From Amycolatopsis australiensis (GTDB lineage Bacteria; Actinomycetota; Actinomycetes; Mycobacteriales; Pseudonocardiaceae): a stretch of 64,000 nt of DNA. This document shows, in pieces, positions 24,638 through 33,753 of this stretch. How positions within the stretch are numbered: the stretch's first letter is position 1; each line of letters starts with the position of its first letter. Below the pieces are notes generated by a model. That model saw only the letters and a list, made by a program, of their open reading frames with translations. It was not told the origin of the DNA and did no database searches. The stretch is from contig NZ_FPJG01000006.1 of the NCBI RefSeq assembly GCF_900119165.1, forward strand, positions 5,704,001 to 5,768,000, read 5' to 3'. The translations under genes were made by a program, and so were the position numbers.

Positions 24638-26032
24638 GTGTCCAGAACACCCCTGCGCGGGGTGAGACGGCTCTTCGCCGTGCTCGCCGCCGCGCTGACC
24701 GCCGGCGCGCTCACCGTGCCCGCCGCCCACGCCGACGGGCCGCAGCTGGTCATCACCGCGGCGGTCGATCCCGGGCCGCAGCTGGTCGGCAGGCCGTTCC
24801 CGATCACGCTGACGCTGACCAACACGACCGACCGGCCGCTGACCAAGGTCACGCTCTGGGACGAGCACGTCTCCGGCTCGTACCTGTCGATCCAGGACTG
24901 GGCCGGCCTCGGCGGCAGCCCGCAGGCGGGCGTCGACCTCGACGCCGGGGCCACCCGGTCGTTCACCGTCACCGCCGTCGTCTGGAGCTGGCGCCAGGAC
25001 GTGCCGCACGAGCGGTTCCGCGGTTCGTGGGACCAGCCCGGCGACCTCGTCGTCCCGCTGACGGACCCGACGACGACCCGCGGGTCCGCCTCGGGCGTCG
25101 TCTACGGCGACCGGAACGAGAACGGCGCCTTCGACGCGGGCGAGGGCCTCGCCGGCGCCGTCGCCTACCTCACCGGGAGCGGCTCGGGCAGCCCCATCGA
25201 GGTGACCACCGGCGCCGACGGGCAGTTCACCTTCACGGACCTGCCGGCCCAGCGCTACGGGATCTCGAGCTACCGCCTGCCGGACGGCTGGGTGTCCGAT
25301 GCCGGCGGCCCGCAGTACGTGGACGTCGACGGCAGCGTCCCGGGACCGCAGCGGAACCTGCGCGCGCTGCGGCCCCTGTCGGAGAAGCTGCACGCCACCG
25401 GCGCGTTCGACCGCGCCACCTACCAGGTCGGCGACCCCGTCCAGGTCACGTTCACGCTAACCAACGTCAGCGGCGCCCCGCTGCACGGCGTCGCGGTGGG
25501 CTGCGACCGGTTCGGCTCGGACGACCACCTGCTCGGCTGGGGCTCCTGGACCGACCTGTCCCCCGCGGCCGCCGTCGACCTCGCCCCGGGCGAGTCGCGG
25601 ACGTTCACCGAGTCCGGCACCGTCCCGTCCGCCGCGACCCAGTACGGCGGCTTCTACGCCGCCTGCGACTTCGGGAGCGACCCCGGCCCGATCGAAGGCC
25701 GGCCGCGGGTGAACCTCGACGCCCACGTCGCGGCGCCGCCCGGCACCACCGGCGGCGTGGTCTACCACGACGACAACGGCAACTACACGGCCGACCCGGG
25801 CGAGGCGATCACCGGCACCGCGGTCGACCTGGTCGACCGCGTCGACGGGACGGTCGCCGCGAGCGCCGTGTCCGACGCGCAGGGGCACGTGGCGTTCGGC
25901 ACGGTCCCGGCGGGCCGGTACACCGTCCGGGTCGCCGGCGGCTGGCGTCCGGCCGACGGCGACGACGGCGCCGTCGCGGTCGGGACCTGCTGGTCCTGCG
26001 GCGAGGAGTGGGCTCTGCGCTACCAGCGCTGA
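24638..26032 (+). CDS. Secreted protein with SdrD-B/CARDB-like beta-sandwich repeats
   Basis: A 464-residue exported protein starting at a GTG with CAGGGGG upstream. A Sec-type signal (RRLFAVLAAALTAGALTVPAAHA) ends near residue 32. Four beta-sandwich units follow in the order A-B-A-B. The A units carry NTTDRPLTKVTLWDE and NVSGAPLHGVAVGCD. The B units carry GVVYGDRNENGAFDAGEGLAGA and GVVYHDDNGNYTADPGEAITG, which are Ca-binding-like SdrD-B repeats. There is no LPxTG or C-terminal membrane anchor, so it is probably released or loosely held at the wall. A role in adhesion is possible but unproven. Confidence 0.8.
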   Translation: MSRTPLRGVRRLFAVLAAALTAGALTVPAAHADGPQLVITAAVDPGPQLVGRPFPITLTLTNTTDRPLTKVTLWDEHVSGSYLSIQDWAGLGGSPQAGVDLDAGATRSFTVTAVVWSWRQDVPHERFRGSWDQPGDLVVPLTDPTTTRGSASGVVYGDRNENGAFDAGEGLAGAVAYLTGSGSGSPIEVTTGADGQFTFTDLPAQRYGISSYRLPDGWVSDAGGPQYVDVDGSVPGPQRNLRALRPLSEKLHATGAFDRATYQVGDPVQVTFTLTNVSGAPLHGVAVGCDRFGSDDHLLGWGSWTDLSPAAAVDLAPGESRTFTESGTVPSAATQYGGFYAACDFGSDPGPIEGRPRVNLDAHVAAPPGTTGGVVYHDDNGNYTADPGEAITGTAVDLVDRVDGTVAASAVSDAQGHVAFGTVPAGRYTVRVAGGWRPADGDDGAVAVGTCWSCGEEWALRYQR

Positions 26033-26205
26033 GCACGCCTGTGGCCCGGCCGCCCGCCGGGCCACGGGCTTCACCGTCCACAGTGGAGCGTGCCACGCTG
26101 CGAGGTCCCGCCCGCCATGCCACGATCGGGTGAAGCCCCGGGGGACGGTGGCGATTACCGCGGTGTAGCACCGCCGTAACGAGCCGCCACTACGGTCCCC
26201 GGGGC

Positions 26206-27789
26206 ATGGTGACCGAGGAGCGGACGAGGGGTCCGCGGGGTGGACAGGTGCTGACGGAAACACGAGCGGAACGGGCGATGCCGGACCCGGCGAACGCGCG
26301 CGGCCGCAGCTGGTGGCTGCCGGCGTTCGGGGCGGTGCTCGGCGCGGCGGTCTTCCTCCTGGTGCGCGACAGCCTCACCGACGACGGCTACATCAGCCTC
26401 GCCTACGCGAAGAACCTCGCCGTGCACGGCGAATGGGGGCTGGTCCCGGGCTCGCCCGCGAACTCCGCGACGTCCCCGCTGAACGTCCTGCTGCTCGGCG
26501 CGCTGACGTTCGTGACGCGCGTCGCGGGCGGCCCGCACCCGGTGGTCGCGCTCGGCGTCCTCACGGTGTTCTGCGGCGGCGTGCTCGGCTGGGCGTGGCA
26601 GCGTTTCGGCCGCGTGCTGACGCTGCCGCCGGCGGCGGGCGTGCTCGGCGTCGCGCTGGTGCTGCTCAATCCGTTCGTGCTGTCCGCGGTCGGGCTCGAG
26701 GTGCTGCTGATCCCCGCCGTGCTGCTGGTGCTCACGGTGTTCGCGCTCGAAGGCCGTCCGCGGCTGTTCGGCGTGGCCGCCGGCCTCGCCGTCCTCACCC
26801 GGCTCGACCTCGTGGTGTTCGTCGTGGTGATCGCGCTGAGCACGCCCGCGATCCGGCGGCGTCCGTGGCCGGCCGCCGGCTGGGCGGTGCTGACGACGGC
26901 GCCGTGGTTCGCGGTCAGCTGGGTCGCCTTCGGCTCGTTCGTGCCGGACACGCTGGTCATCAAGCAGCTGCAGGCGGGCGTGTTCGCGCCGTGGAGCTTC
27001 AGCACCGGGCCGCTGATGTACTACCTCGGCTGGCCGGTGACGGTGCTCGTGTCGTTCCTCCCGGCGCTGCTGGGCGTGATCGCGCTGGCCGGCTGGGCCG
27101 CGGCCCGGTTCGGCGCCCGGTGGCCGGATTTCCCGGCGCTCGGCCCGCCGGCCGCGCTCGGCGCCGGCGGCATCCTGCACTACCTGGCGTATTCGTTCCT
27201 CGGGGTCGGCCCGTTCCACTGGTACTACGTCGCCCCGGTGACGGCGGCGGGCACGTTCGGCGTCGCGGCCTTCGGCGTCTGGTACGCCCAGGCACGGCAG
27301 CGGCGGGCGCTGCGGCCGGGGCCGCCGGTGCTGGCGCTGGGGCTGACGGGCGCGGTGCTGCTGTCGGGGGCGGCGGTCGACGTGGCGCAGGGCGTGCCGT
27401 GGCCGTCGCCGGTGGTGTTCGGCAACTGGGCGAGCGCCCGCGACTACGCGAGCGTCGGAACGCAGCTGGGCGCCCGCCTGGGCGGGGCGAGCGTCGCCGG
27501 CCCCGGCGAGATCGGCACCCTGGCGTACTTCTGCGACTGCGTGATCCTCGACGAGTTCTCCGACCGCGGCCAGGCGGTGGGCCTGGTCGAGAAGCGCATC
27601 GCGACGGCGGGCCCGCTGATGCGTCTCGCGCTGCGCATCAACTACCACTGGCTGGACCGCTCGATCCCGCCCCGCCGGGCGGACTACCGGCTGGTCTACG
27701 GCACCGGCCCGGCGACCGGACCGGACAGCTGGCAGGTCCAGTCCGCCGCCAAGGGCGTCGGCCACTTCACGCTCAGCCGCGTGCCGTGA
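26206..27789 (+). CDS. GT-C fold membrane glycosyltransferase-like protein
   Basis: A 527-residue integral membrane protein with about ten hydrophobic segments. After the first helix comes LTDDGYISLAYAKNLAVHGEWG...NSATSPLNVLLL. This acidic DD motif in the first external loop, with a downstream TSPL, is typical of GT-C polyprenyl-phosphate-dependent transferases such as mycobacterial AftB. It would add a pentose or hexose to a cell-wall polysaccharide or lipid outside the membrane. Start ATG 26206; an ATG at 26278 is also possible. Its last codons and stop form the beginning of the tandem repeat downstream. Confidence 0.75.
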   Translation: MVTEERTRGPRGGQVLTETRAERAMPDPANARGRSWWLPAFGAVLGAAVFLLVRDSLTDDGYISLAYAKNLAVHGEWGLVPGSPANSATSPLNVLLLGALTFVTRVAGGPHPVVALGVLTVFCGGVLGWAWQRFGRVLTLPPAAGVLGVALVLLNPFVLSAVGLEVLLIPAVLLVLTVFALEGRPRLFGVAAGLAVLTRLDLVVFVVVIALSTPAIRRRPWPAAGWAVLTTAPWFAVSWVAFGSFVPDTLVIKQLQAGVFAPWSFSTGPLMYYLGWPVTVLVSFLPALLGVIALAGWAAARFGARWPDFPALGPPAALGAGGILHYLAYSFLGVGPFHWYYVAPVTAAGTFGVAAFGVWYAQARQRRALRPGPPVLALGLTGAVLLSGAAVDVAQGVPWPSPVVFGNWASARDYASVGTQLGARLGGASVAGPGEIGTLAYFCDCVILDEFSDRGQAVGLVEKRIATAGPLMRLALRINYHWLDRSIPPRRADYRLVYGTGPATGPDSWQVQSAAKGVGHFTLSRVP

Positions 27790-28074
27790 TCTCCGCGCTC
27801 GACGGCGGGCCCCGGCCCGGCCCCGGCGGGCCACTTCACCTCACCCGCGTGCCCTGATCTCCGCGCTCGCCGAAAGCGCGTCGCCGGCGGCGGCCCCCGG
27901 CCCGGCACCTCCCCGCTTGCGGCACCCGCCCCGGCGGGCCACCCCGGCCGGGTGCCGTGATCCGCACGCTCGCCGAAAGCACGTCGCCGGCGGCGGCCCC
28001 CGGCCCGGCACCTCCCCGCTTGCGGCACCCGCCCCGGCGGGCCACCCCGGCCGGGTGCCGTGATCCGCACGCTC
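27781..28074. repeat. 103-bp GC-rich tandem repeat derived from the upstream gene's 3' end
   Basis: Units begin with GTGCCNTGAT at 27781 (68-bp short copy), 27849 (103 bp), 27952 (103 bp) and 28055 (20-bp partial). The two full copies are identical over their last 70 or so bases. The first unit starts at the final Val-Pro-stop codons of the glycosyltransferase gene, and each unit repeats the sequence around that stop. There is no gene in 27790-28157. Confidence 0.85.
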
Positions 28075-28157
28075 ATCTGAGCGGTACGGAAACTTCGTGA
28101 GATTTCCCCTGGGTGCCAGACTGCGCGCCATGCCCTTCAGGCCATAGGGTTTCGGTC

Positions 28158-29312
28158 ATGAAGGTCGGCCTGCTCACCCGGGAATACCCGCCGGAGGTCT
28201 ACGGCGGCGCCGGTGTCCATGTGGAGTTCCTCGCCCGGGAGTTGCGGCCGCTGGTCGACCTCGACGTGCACTGCTGGGGCGCGGACCGTCCCGGCGCCAC
28301 CGGGCACACCGATCCGCACGGCTACCGCCAGCCCGCGTTCACGACCATGGACATCGCCGTCTCGATGGCGAACGCCCTCGAAGGCCACGATCTGGCGCAC
28401 AGCCACACCTGGTACGCGAACCTGGCCGGGCACCTGGCGAAGCTGACGCACGGCATCCCGCACGTCGTCACCGCGCACTCGCTGGAACCGCTGCGGCCGT
28501 GGAAGGCCGAACAGCTCGGTGGTGGCTACCGCGTGTCGTCGTGGATCGAGCGCGAGGCCTACGAAGCGGCCGACGCCATCGTCGCGGTCAGCGGCGGCAT
28601 GCGCCGGGACGTGCTCGCCGCGTACCCGTCCGTCCCGCCCGAGCGGGTGCACGTGATCCACAACGGCATCGACACCACCCTCTACCGGCCCGCCCCGGGC
28701 ACCGAAGCGCTGGCGAAGCACGGCATCGACCCGGGCCGGCCGTACGTGCTGTTCGTCGGCCGGATCACGCGGCAGAAGGGTGTCCCGCACCTGGTCCGCG
28801 CGGGCGCGAAGCTCGATCCGGGCACCCAGCTGGTGCTGTGCGCGGGCGGCGCGGACACCCCCGAGCTGGACGCGGAGTTCCGCGGCCTGGTCGCCGAGCT
28901 GGAGAAGACGCGCACCGGCGTCCGCTGGATCCCGGAGATGCTGCCGCGCGAGGAGGTCGTGCAGCTGCTCACGCACGCCGCGGTGTTCGCCTGCCCGTCG
29001 GTCTACGAGCCGCTCGGCATCGTGAACCTGGAGGCGATGGCGTGCGGCACGCCGGTGGTGGCCAGCGACGTCGGCGGCATCCCGGAGGTCGTCGACGACG
29101 GCCGGACCGGCTTGCTCGTCCACTACGACGAGCGGGACGCCGAAGGGTTCGAGGCGGGCCTGGCCGCCGCGCTGAACGAGGTGGTCGGCTCCCCGGACCG
29201 GGCCGCCGCGATGGGTACCGCCGGCCGCGAGCGCGCGGTCGGCGAGTTCGGCTGGAAGGCGATCGCCGAGCGGACGGTCGCCCTCTACGAGGCGTGCGGG
29301 AGGTCGGCGTGA
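28158..29312 (+). CDS. glgM: Glycogen synthase, actinobacterial GlgA/GlgM (GT4) type
   Basis: A 384-residue GT-B glycosyltransferase of the GT4 family. N-terminal features are [20 protein letters not shown] and [12 protein letters not shown]-terminal nucleotide-sugar binding is shown by [10 protein letters not shown], the catalytic region [21 protein letters not shown] and DVGGIPEVV. The mycobacterial orthologue (Rv1212c) uses ADP-glucose and glucose-1-phosphate to make alpha-maltose-1-phosphate for the GlgE pathway. The ATG at 28158 is preceded by CATAGGGT, so the leader may be very short. glgC follows with a GTGA overlap and supplies its ADP-glucose. Confidence 0.92.
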   Translation: MKVGLLTREYPPEVYGGAGVHVEFLARELRPLVDLDVHCWGADRPGATGHTDPHGYRQPAFTTMDIAVSMANALEGHDLAHSHTWYANLAGHLAKLTHGIPHVVTAHSLEPLRPWKAEQLGGGYRVSSWIEREAYEAADAIVAVSGGMRRDVLAAYPSVPPERVHVIHNGIDTTLYRPAPGTEALAKHGIDPGRPYVLFVGRITRQKGVPHLVRAGAKLDPGTQLVLCAGGADTPELDAEFRGLVAELEKTRTGVRWIPEMLPREEVVQLLTHAAVFACPSVYEPLGIVNLEAMACGTPVVASDVGGIPEVVDDGRTGLLVHYDERDAEGFEAGLAAALNEVVGSPDRAAAMGTAGRERAVGEFGWKAIAERTVALYEACGRSA

Positions 29313-30526
29313 ACGGCGAATGCCATGTCCTGGGCATCGTGCTCGCGGGCGGGGAGGGCAAGCGGCTGATGCCGCTGACCGCCGACCGCGCGAAACCGGC
29401 GGTGCCCTTCGGCGGCACGCACCGGCTGATCGACTTCGTGCTGTCGAACCTCGTGCACGGCGGCATCCGGCGGCTGTGCGTGCTGACGCAGTACAAGTCG
29501 CACTCCCTCGACCGGCACATCTCGACGACGTGGCGGCTGTCGTCGCTGACCGGCGAGTACGTCACGCCGGTGCCGGCCCAGCAGCGGCTCGGGCCGCGCT
29601 GGTACCAGGGCAGCGCCGACGCGATCCACCAGAGCCTCAACCTCGTCCACGACGAAAACCCCGAGTACATCGCGGTGTTCGGCGCGGACAACATCTACCG
29701 GATGGACCCGCGGCAGATGCTGGAGGCGCACATCTCCTCCGGCGCGGGCGTCACGGTGGCGGGGATCCGCGTGCCGCGGGCGGAGGCCGGCTCGTTCGGC
29801 GTCATCCGGACCACCGACGGGCTGATGATCGACGCGTTCATGGAGAAGCCGGAGGATCCGCCGGGCCTGCCGGACTCCCCCGACGAGTCGTACGTGTCGA
29901 TGGGCAACTACATGTTCACGACGAAGGTGATGCTGGAAGCGTTGTACGCCGACGCGGAGAACGCGGCCTCGCACCACGACATGGGCCGCGACATCATCCC
30001 GGCGCTGGTCAAGTCGGGCGAGGCAGCGGTCTACGACTTCAACACGAACGTGGTGCCGGGCGAGACCGAGCGCGACCACGGCTACTGGCGCGACGTCGGC
30101 ACGATCGACAGTTATTACGAGGCCCACACGGACCTGATCTCGACGCACCCGATCTTCAACCTCTACAACCGCAAGTGGCCGATCCTGGCCCACCCGGGCC
30201 AGCGCGCGGCGGCGAAGTTCGTGGAGGGCGGCTCGGCGAACCAGTCGATCGTCAGCAACGGCTGCATCATTTCGGGCGCCCAGGTGGTGGACTCGGTGCT
30301 GTCCCCGGACGTGCTCGTGGAGCAGGGCGCGGTGGTCCAGGGATCGGTGCTGCTGGACGGCGCGAGAGTGGGCCGCGGAGCGGTGGTGCGGCGGGCCATC
30401 CTCGACAAGAACGTCGTCGTGCCGCCGGGGGCGCACATCGGGGTGGACCTCGCTCGCGACCGGGGGCACTACCACGTGAGCGAAGGCGGGATCGTGGTGC
30501 TCGGCAAGGGAGAACGCGCGATCTGA
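29309..30526 (+). CDS. glgC: Glucose-1-phosphate adenylyltransferase (ADP-glucose pyrophosphorylase)
   Basis: A 405-residue GlgC. The nucleotidyltransferase domain shows [13 protein letters not shown], the [10 protein letters not shown] loop, [18 protein letters not shown] and MGNYMF; the C-terminal part is a left-handed beta-helix ([21 protein letters not shown]). It makes ADP-glucose from glucose-1-phosphate and ATP, the committed step to glycogen. The GTG at 29309 overlaps the glgM stop. In mycobacteria these two genes diverge; here they are tandem and translationally coupled, which fixes their ratio. Confidence 0.95.
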   Translation: MNGECHVLGIVLAGGEGKRLMPLTADRAKPAVPFGGTHRLIDFVLSNLVHGGIRRLCVLTQYKSHSLDRHISTTWRLSSLTGEYVTPVPAQQRLGPRWYQGSADAIHQSLNLVHDENPEYIAVFGADNIYRMDPRQMLEAHISSGAGVTVAGIRVPRAEAGSFGVIRTTDGLMIDAFMEKPEDPPGLPDSPDESYVSMGNYMFTTKVMLEALYADAENAASHHDMGRDIIPALVKSGEAAVYDFNTNVVPGETERDHGYWRDVGTIDSYYEAHTDLISTHPIFNLYNRKWPILAHPGQRAAAKFVEGGSANQSIVSNGCIISGAQVVDSVLSPDVLVEQGAVVQGSVLLDGARVGRGAVVRRAILDKNVVVPPGAHIGVDLARDRGHYHVSEGGIVVLGKGERAI

Positions 30527-30543
30527 GGTCAGCCGCGCGGTGG

Positions 30544-30574
30544 CGGGCGGTGCCTTTTACGCGGGCACCGCCCG
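30544..30574 (+). terminator. Rho-independent-like hairpin after glgC
   Basis: Arms CGGGCGGTGCC (30544-30554) and GGCACCGCCCG (30564-30574) pair perfectly with a 9-nt loop containing TTTT. It starts 17 bp after the glgC stop. Confidence 0.65.
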
Positions 30575-30602
30575 TTCATCCTCGTGGCGCGGGAGCGGGG
30601 TC

Positions 30603-30857
30603 GGCGGCAGCGTGGTGAGGCCGGGCGCTCCGATTCCGCTGCGCGGTGGCAGCCGAGCCTGGCGGTGACGCCTGGCGCCCGCGCGGGCAAAGCGGGCGCC
30701 GCCGGTCATCCTCGCGATGCGGCGGAGGGCCGGGCGGCAGCGTGGTGAGGCCCCGGACGCCCCGATTGCCACCGAGCCTGGCGGCGGCCGCCCCGGGCGC
30801 CCGCGCGGGCAAAGCAGGCAACTCCGGTCTTTACCCGTGGCGCCGCCGCGGAGCGGA
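30603..30857. repeat. Degenerate ~130-bp tandem repeat downstream of glgC
   Basis: GGCGGCAGCGTGGTGAGGCC occurs at 30603 and again at 30733. The sequence between is repeated with mismatches and small deletions; both copies share CCGAGCCTGGCGG and GCCCGCGCGGGCAAAGC. A partial copy precedes the first (CATCCTCGTGGCG at 30577). The 344-bp gap after glgC contains only the terminator and these repeats; I see no gene in it. Confidence 0.75.
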
Positions 30858-30870
30858 ACCGGCAGGTGCG

Positions 30871-31002
30871 TCAGGAGCGGACAGCGGCCGAGATGCGTTC
30901 GACCACCTGGCGGGGGTCGATGCCCCAGCGCTCGGCCAGCTCCGAGATCGTGGCGCCCGCCGCGTACTCGGCGGCGATCATGCTGTTCACCACGCCTGCC
31001 AA
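30871..31002 (-). CDS. Small helix-turn-helix protein
   Basis: A 43-codon frame from a TTG at 31002 with GAGGAG 6 nt upstream; GTG codons at 30990 or 30987 are alternatives. The protein contains SMIAAEYAAGATISELAERWGI followed by DPRQVVERISAAVR, which reads as a short helix-turn-helix. An upstream TTGACG on the same strand could be a -35 box. I do not recognise a family; the composition differs from shadow frames because it is not Arg/Gly/Pro-dominated. Confidence 0.5.
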   Translation of the reverse strand: MAGVVNSMIAAEYAAGATISELAERWGIDPRQVVERISAAVRS

Positions 31003-31081
31003 CTTCCACTCCTCACCCGCGGATGCACGTGCACCGGAGATGCTACATCTTCGCCGCGTACGTCGAACTCTGTGCCACACG

Positions 31082-31261
31082 TCAACGGTGGAAGGCCGCG
31101 AAGCCGCACGCGATCGCCGCCGCCAGGAACACTGCCGCCAGCGCTGCCGCCCAGGCCACACCCGTCGTCGCCGCCAGATACGCCTGGGCCGCGGAGACCG
31201 CCGCGTACACCGCTGCCAGCCCGCGCCAAGCCCGGCCCTCGCCACGCCGAAAGCGATTCAC
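31082..31261 (-). CDS. Small membrane protein
   Basis: A 59-residue protein starting at a GTG that overlaps the stop of the next upstream small gene (GTGA). A basic N-terminus (VNRFRRGEGRAWRG) is followed by two hydrophobic helices at about residues 15-32 and 35-57. The overlap with the upstream ORF suggests co-translation. No family recognised. Confidence 0.5.
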   Translation of the reverse strand: MNRFRRGEGRAWRGLAAVYAAVSAAQAYLAATTGVAWAAALAAVFLAAAIACGFAAFHR

Positions 31262-31407
31262 CGCCCCGATTCGCCCGGCTCCTTCGGTGGATTCTGCGTA
31301 TTCGACCGCGCGCGCGTGGCGCTGAACACCGCGTCGAAGATCGGCGTCGGTTCGCCGTCGTCGCGCTTCGGCCGCTCGTCCCCCAGGCTGCGCTTTTCCT
31401 CTCCCAC
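31258..31407 (-). CDS. Small hydrophilic protein of unknown function
   Basis: A 49-residue charged protein from a GTG at 31407: EEKRSLGDERPKRDDGEPTPIFDAVFSATRARS. A GTG at 31431 would add 8 residues. The composition is natural-looking (Asp, Glu, Lys, Thr, Phe), unlike off-frame translations of this DNA. It overlaps the small membrane protein by 4 bp, so the two are probably a unit. No function assigned. Confidence 0.5.
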   Translation of the reverse strand: MGEEKRSLGDERPKRDDGEPTPIFDAVFSATRARSNTQNPPKEPGESGR

Positions 31408-31607
31408 GCGCCCAGTTTCTGCGACCCTCACCGGTTTCGCTCGGGCAGCTCCGAAAATCGCCCGCGCGGGGGATCACCCGCGTGGCACGCGTTTTCCGCA
31501 CCTTTCCCGACACGCGTAAAAACGGATGGCGCACGCTGCGGATTTACCGTCAGCTCATTTCGGCCACCGCCGGGAATAACCCCCGCCGCCGCCGGATTGC
31601 ATCCGGC

Positions 31608-32645
31608 ATGAAAGCAGTCGTCTACCGCCGCCACGGCGGACCCGAAGTGCTGGCACTGGCCGACCGGGACGTCCCCGATCCCGGCCCCGGCGAGGTCCGC
31701 GTGCGGGTCGTCGTGTCCGCCGTCAACCCCACCGACTGGAAGCAGCGCGCCGGCCGCGGCGCCGCGGCCGGCACCGAGGTTCCCGAATCCGTGCCCAACC
31801 AGGACGGCGCCGGCGTCGTCGACGCGGTCGGCCCCGGCGTCACCGGCTTCGCCCCCGGCGACCGCGTGTGGCTGGTCCTCGCGGCCACCCACGGGCCGGC
31901 CACCGGCACCGCGCAGGAGTACACCGTGCTCCCGGCGGCGCAGCTGGTGCACCTGCCCGGCACGGCCGGGTTCGACGAAGGCGCCGGGTTCGGCGTGCCC
32001 GGGCTGACCGCGCACCGGGCGCTCACCGTCGCCGAAGACGGGCCCGCCCGCCTCTCCCCCGGCGCGCTCGACGGCCGGACGGTCCTGGTCAGCGGCGGCG
32101 CCGGCGCGGTCGGCAACGCCACCATCCAGCTCGCCCGCTGGGCCGGCGCGACGGTGATCGCGACGGTCAGCAGCGACGAGAAGGCCACCCTCGCCCGCGC
32201 GGCCGGCGCCCAGCACGTCCTGCGCTACCCCGATCCGGAGCTGGCCGCCCGCGTCCGCGACGTCGCCCCGGACGGCGTCGACCTGGTCGCCGAGGTGGCC
32301 GCCGGGGTCAACGCCGGGCTGCACACGCAGGTCCTGCGCCCGCGCGGCACGGTCGCCGCCTACGGCGACGACCGCGGCACCGGGACCGTCAGCCTCGACT
32401 TCCGGGCGAATGTGTGGCTCAACGCGCGCTACCAGTTCCTGGTGCTCTACACCGTGGGCGCCGGCAAGCTCCGCGCCGGCGCCGAGGACATCACCGCGGC
32501 CATGGCCGACGGCGCGCTGCGCCTGGGCGAGGACCGCGGCGTCCCGGTCCACCGGTTCCCGCTGGCGGAGACCGCAGCCGCCCACACCGCTTCGGAGAAA
32601 GGCGCCACCGGGAAGGTGCTGATCGACGTCACTGCGGCGGAGTAG
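31608..32645 (+). CDS. NADPH:quinone reductase / zinc-free MDR oxidoreductase
   Basis: A 345-residue medium-chain reductase of the quinone oxidoreductase (QOR) branch. It begins MKAVVYRRHGGPEVLALADRD, has VVVSAVNPTDWKQRAG, and a cofactor Rossmann motif SGGAGAVGNATIQLARWAGA near residues 162-180. Structural zinc cysteines are absent, as expected for QOR. It would reduce a quinone or enone with NADPH. Monocistronic; followed by a strong hairpin. Confidence 0.9.
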   Translation: MKAVVYRRHGGPEVLALADRDVPDPGPGEVRVRVVVSAVNPTDWKQRAGRGAAAGTEVPESVPNQDGAGVVDAVGPGVTGFAPGDRVWLVLAATHGPATGTAQEYTVLPAAQLVHLPGTAGFDEGAGFGVPGLTAHRALTVAEDGPARLSPGALDGRTVLVSGGAGAVGNATIQLARWAGATVIATVSSDEKATLARAAGAQHVLRYPDPELAARVRDVAPDGVDLVAEVAAGVNAGLHTQVLRPRGTVAAYGDDRGTGTVSLDFRANVWLNARYQFLVLYTVGAGKLRAGAEDITAAMADGALRLGEDRGVPVHRFPLAETAAAHTASEKGATGKVLIDVTAAE

Positions 32646-32656
32646 CCCGCGGAGGA

Positions 32657-32691
32657 GCCGGGGAAGGCGCTGGTGAGCCGCCTTCCCCGGC
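32657..32691. terminator. Bidirectional terminator between convergent genes
   Basis: Arms GCCGGGGAAGGCG (32657-32669) and CGCCTTCCCCGGC (32679-32691) pair perfectly over 13 bp with a 9-nt loop. It fills the short gap between the reductase stop and the convergent esterase stop. Confidence 0.75.
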
Positions 32692-32697
32692 CGTGGC

Positions 32698-33648
32698 TCA
32701 GACGCGCAGCCCGCGGCGCAGGGCGTCGATCTCGTCGGCGAGCATCCGCCGGGAGATCTCCGCCGTCTCCACCATGGCCGAGCCGTGGAACGTGCCCGGG
32801 TAGTGACGCAGCTCGGTCGCCACGCCCGCGTGCGCGAGCCGCTGCGCGTACCGGATTCCCTCGTCGCGCAACGGGTCGAACTGGCACGTCGTCACGAACG
32901 CGGGCGGCAGCCCGGCCAGGTCGGTCGCCCGCGCCGGGGCGGCGTACGGCGAGACGTCGTCGCCGCCGGGTTCCGTGCCGAGGTAGCTGGTCCAGCTGAA
33001 CACCGCGTTCGGCTGGTTCCACAGCGGCGTGTCGGTGTACGCGCGCATCGACGGGGTGTCCAGGCGGTCGTCCAGCTCCGGGATGCCGAGGTACTGGAAG
33101 CACAGCGCCGGGCCGCCGCGGTCACGGGCCAGCAGCGCGACCGCCGCCGAGAGGCCACCGCCGGCGCTTTCGCCCGCGACGCCGAGCCGGGCCGGGTCGA
33201 TGCCGAGTTCGGCCGCCTTGGCCTCGATCCACTGCAGCGCCGCGTAGCAGTCCTCGACCGGCGCCGGGAACGGGTGCTCGGGCGCCAGCCGGTAGTCGAC
33301 CGACACGATCACGATCCCGAGCTCGTCGACCAGCCGCACCAGCTGCGCGTGGAACATGTCCAGGTCGCCGAGGACGAATCCGCCGCCGTGGATGTAGAGC
33401 AGCCCGGGCACCGCGCCGGTCCGGCCGGCCGGCGCGTAGACGCGCACCGGCACCTCCGGGGCATCGGACGGGCCGGGCACGGTCGTGTCGCGGACGTCGA
33501 CGGGATGCACCGGCTCGTAGGCGGGCAGCACGTCGCGCAGCTCGCCCATCGACGAGCGCGCGGCGACCAGGGCTTCGTAGTCGGTCAAGGTCACGGACGG
33601 CAGCATGTCCAGCCAGGGCAGCAGCTCGGGGTCGATCGCGTAGGTCAT
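32698..33648 (-). CDS. Hormone-sensitive-lipase-family alpha/beta hydrolase (carboxylesterase)
   Basis: A 316-residue HSL-type esterase. The oxyanion-hole motif YIHGGGFVLGD is near residue 85, the nucleophile motif GESAGGG near 160, an acidic triad residue in FDPLRDEG and the His in GTFHGS. Start ATG 33648. Typical substrates are short-chain acyl esters and lactones. Intracellular, as no signal peptide is present. Confidence 0.92.
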   Translation of the reverse strand: MTYAIDPELLPWLDMLPSVTLTDYEALVAARSSMGELRDVLPAYEPVHPVDVRDTTVPGPSDAPEVPVRVYAPAGRTGAVPGLLYIHGGGFVLGDLDMFHAQLVRLVDELGIVIVSVDYRLAPEHPFPAPVEDCYAALQWIEAKAAELGIDPARLGVAGESAGGGLSAAVALLARDRGGPALCFQYLGIPELDDRLDTPSMRAYTDTPLWNQPNAVFSWTSYLGTEPGGDDVSPYAAPARATDLAGLPPAFVTTCQFDPLRDEGIRYAQRLAHAGVATELRHYPGTFHGSAMVETAEISRRMLADEIDALRRGLRV

Positions 33649-33753
33649 GCCCCGATCTTGGGCCGCGGGACGCGGCCGGAGCCACCGCCACGCGGCGGGC
33701 GTTGCGCCGGGCGGACCTCGCCATCCGGCGGCGCGCGCGCCTATCGTGACGGC

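Noticed and set aside
27781..28074. CRISPR-like array
   Set aside because: Units are 103 bp, contiguous and nearly identical, with no short repeat alternating with unique spacers, and no cas genes nearby.
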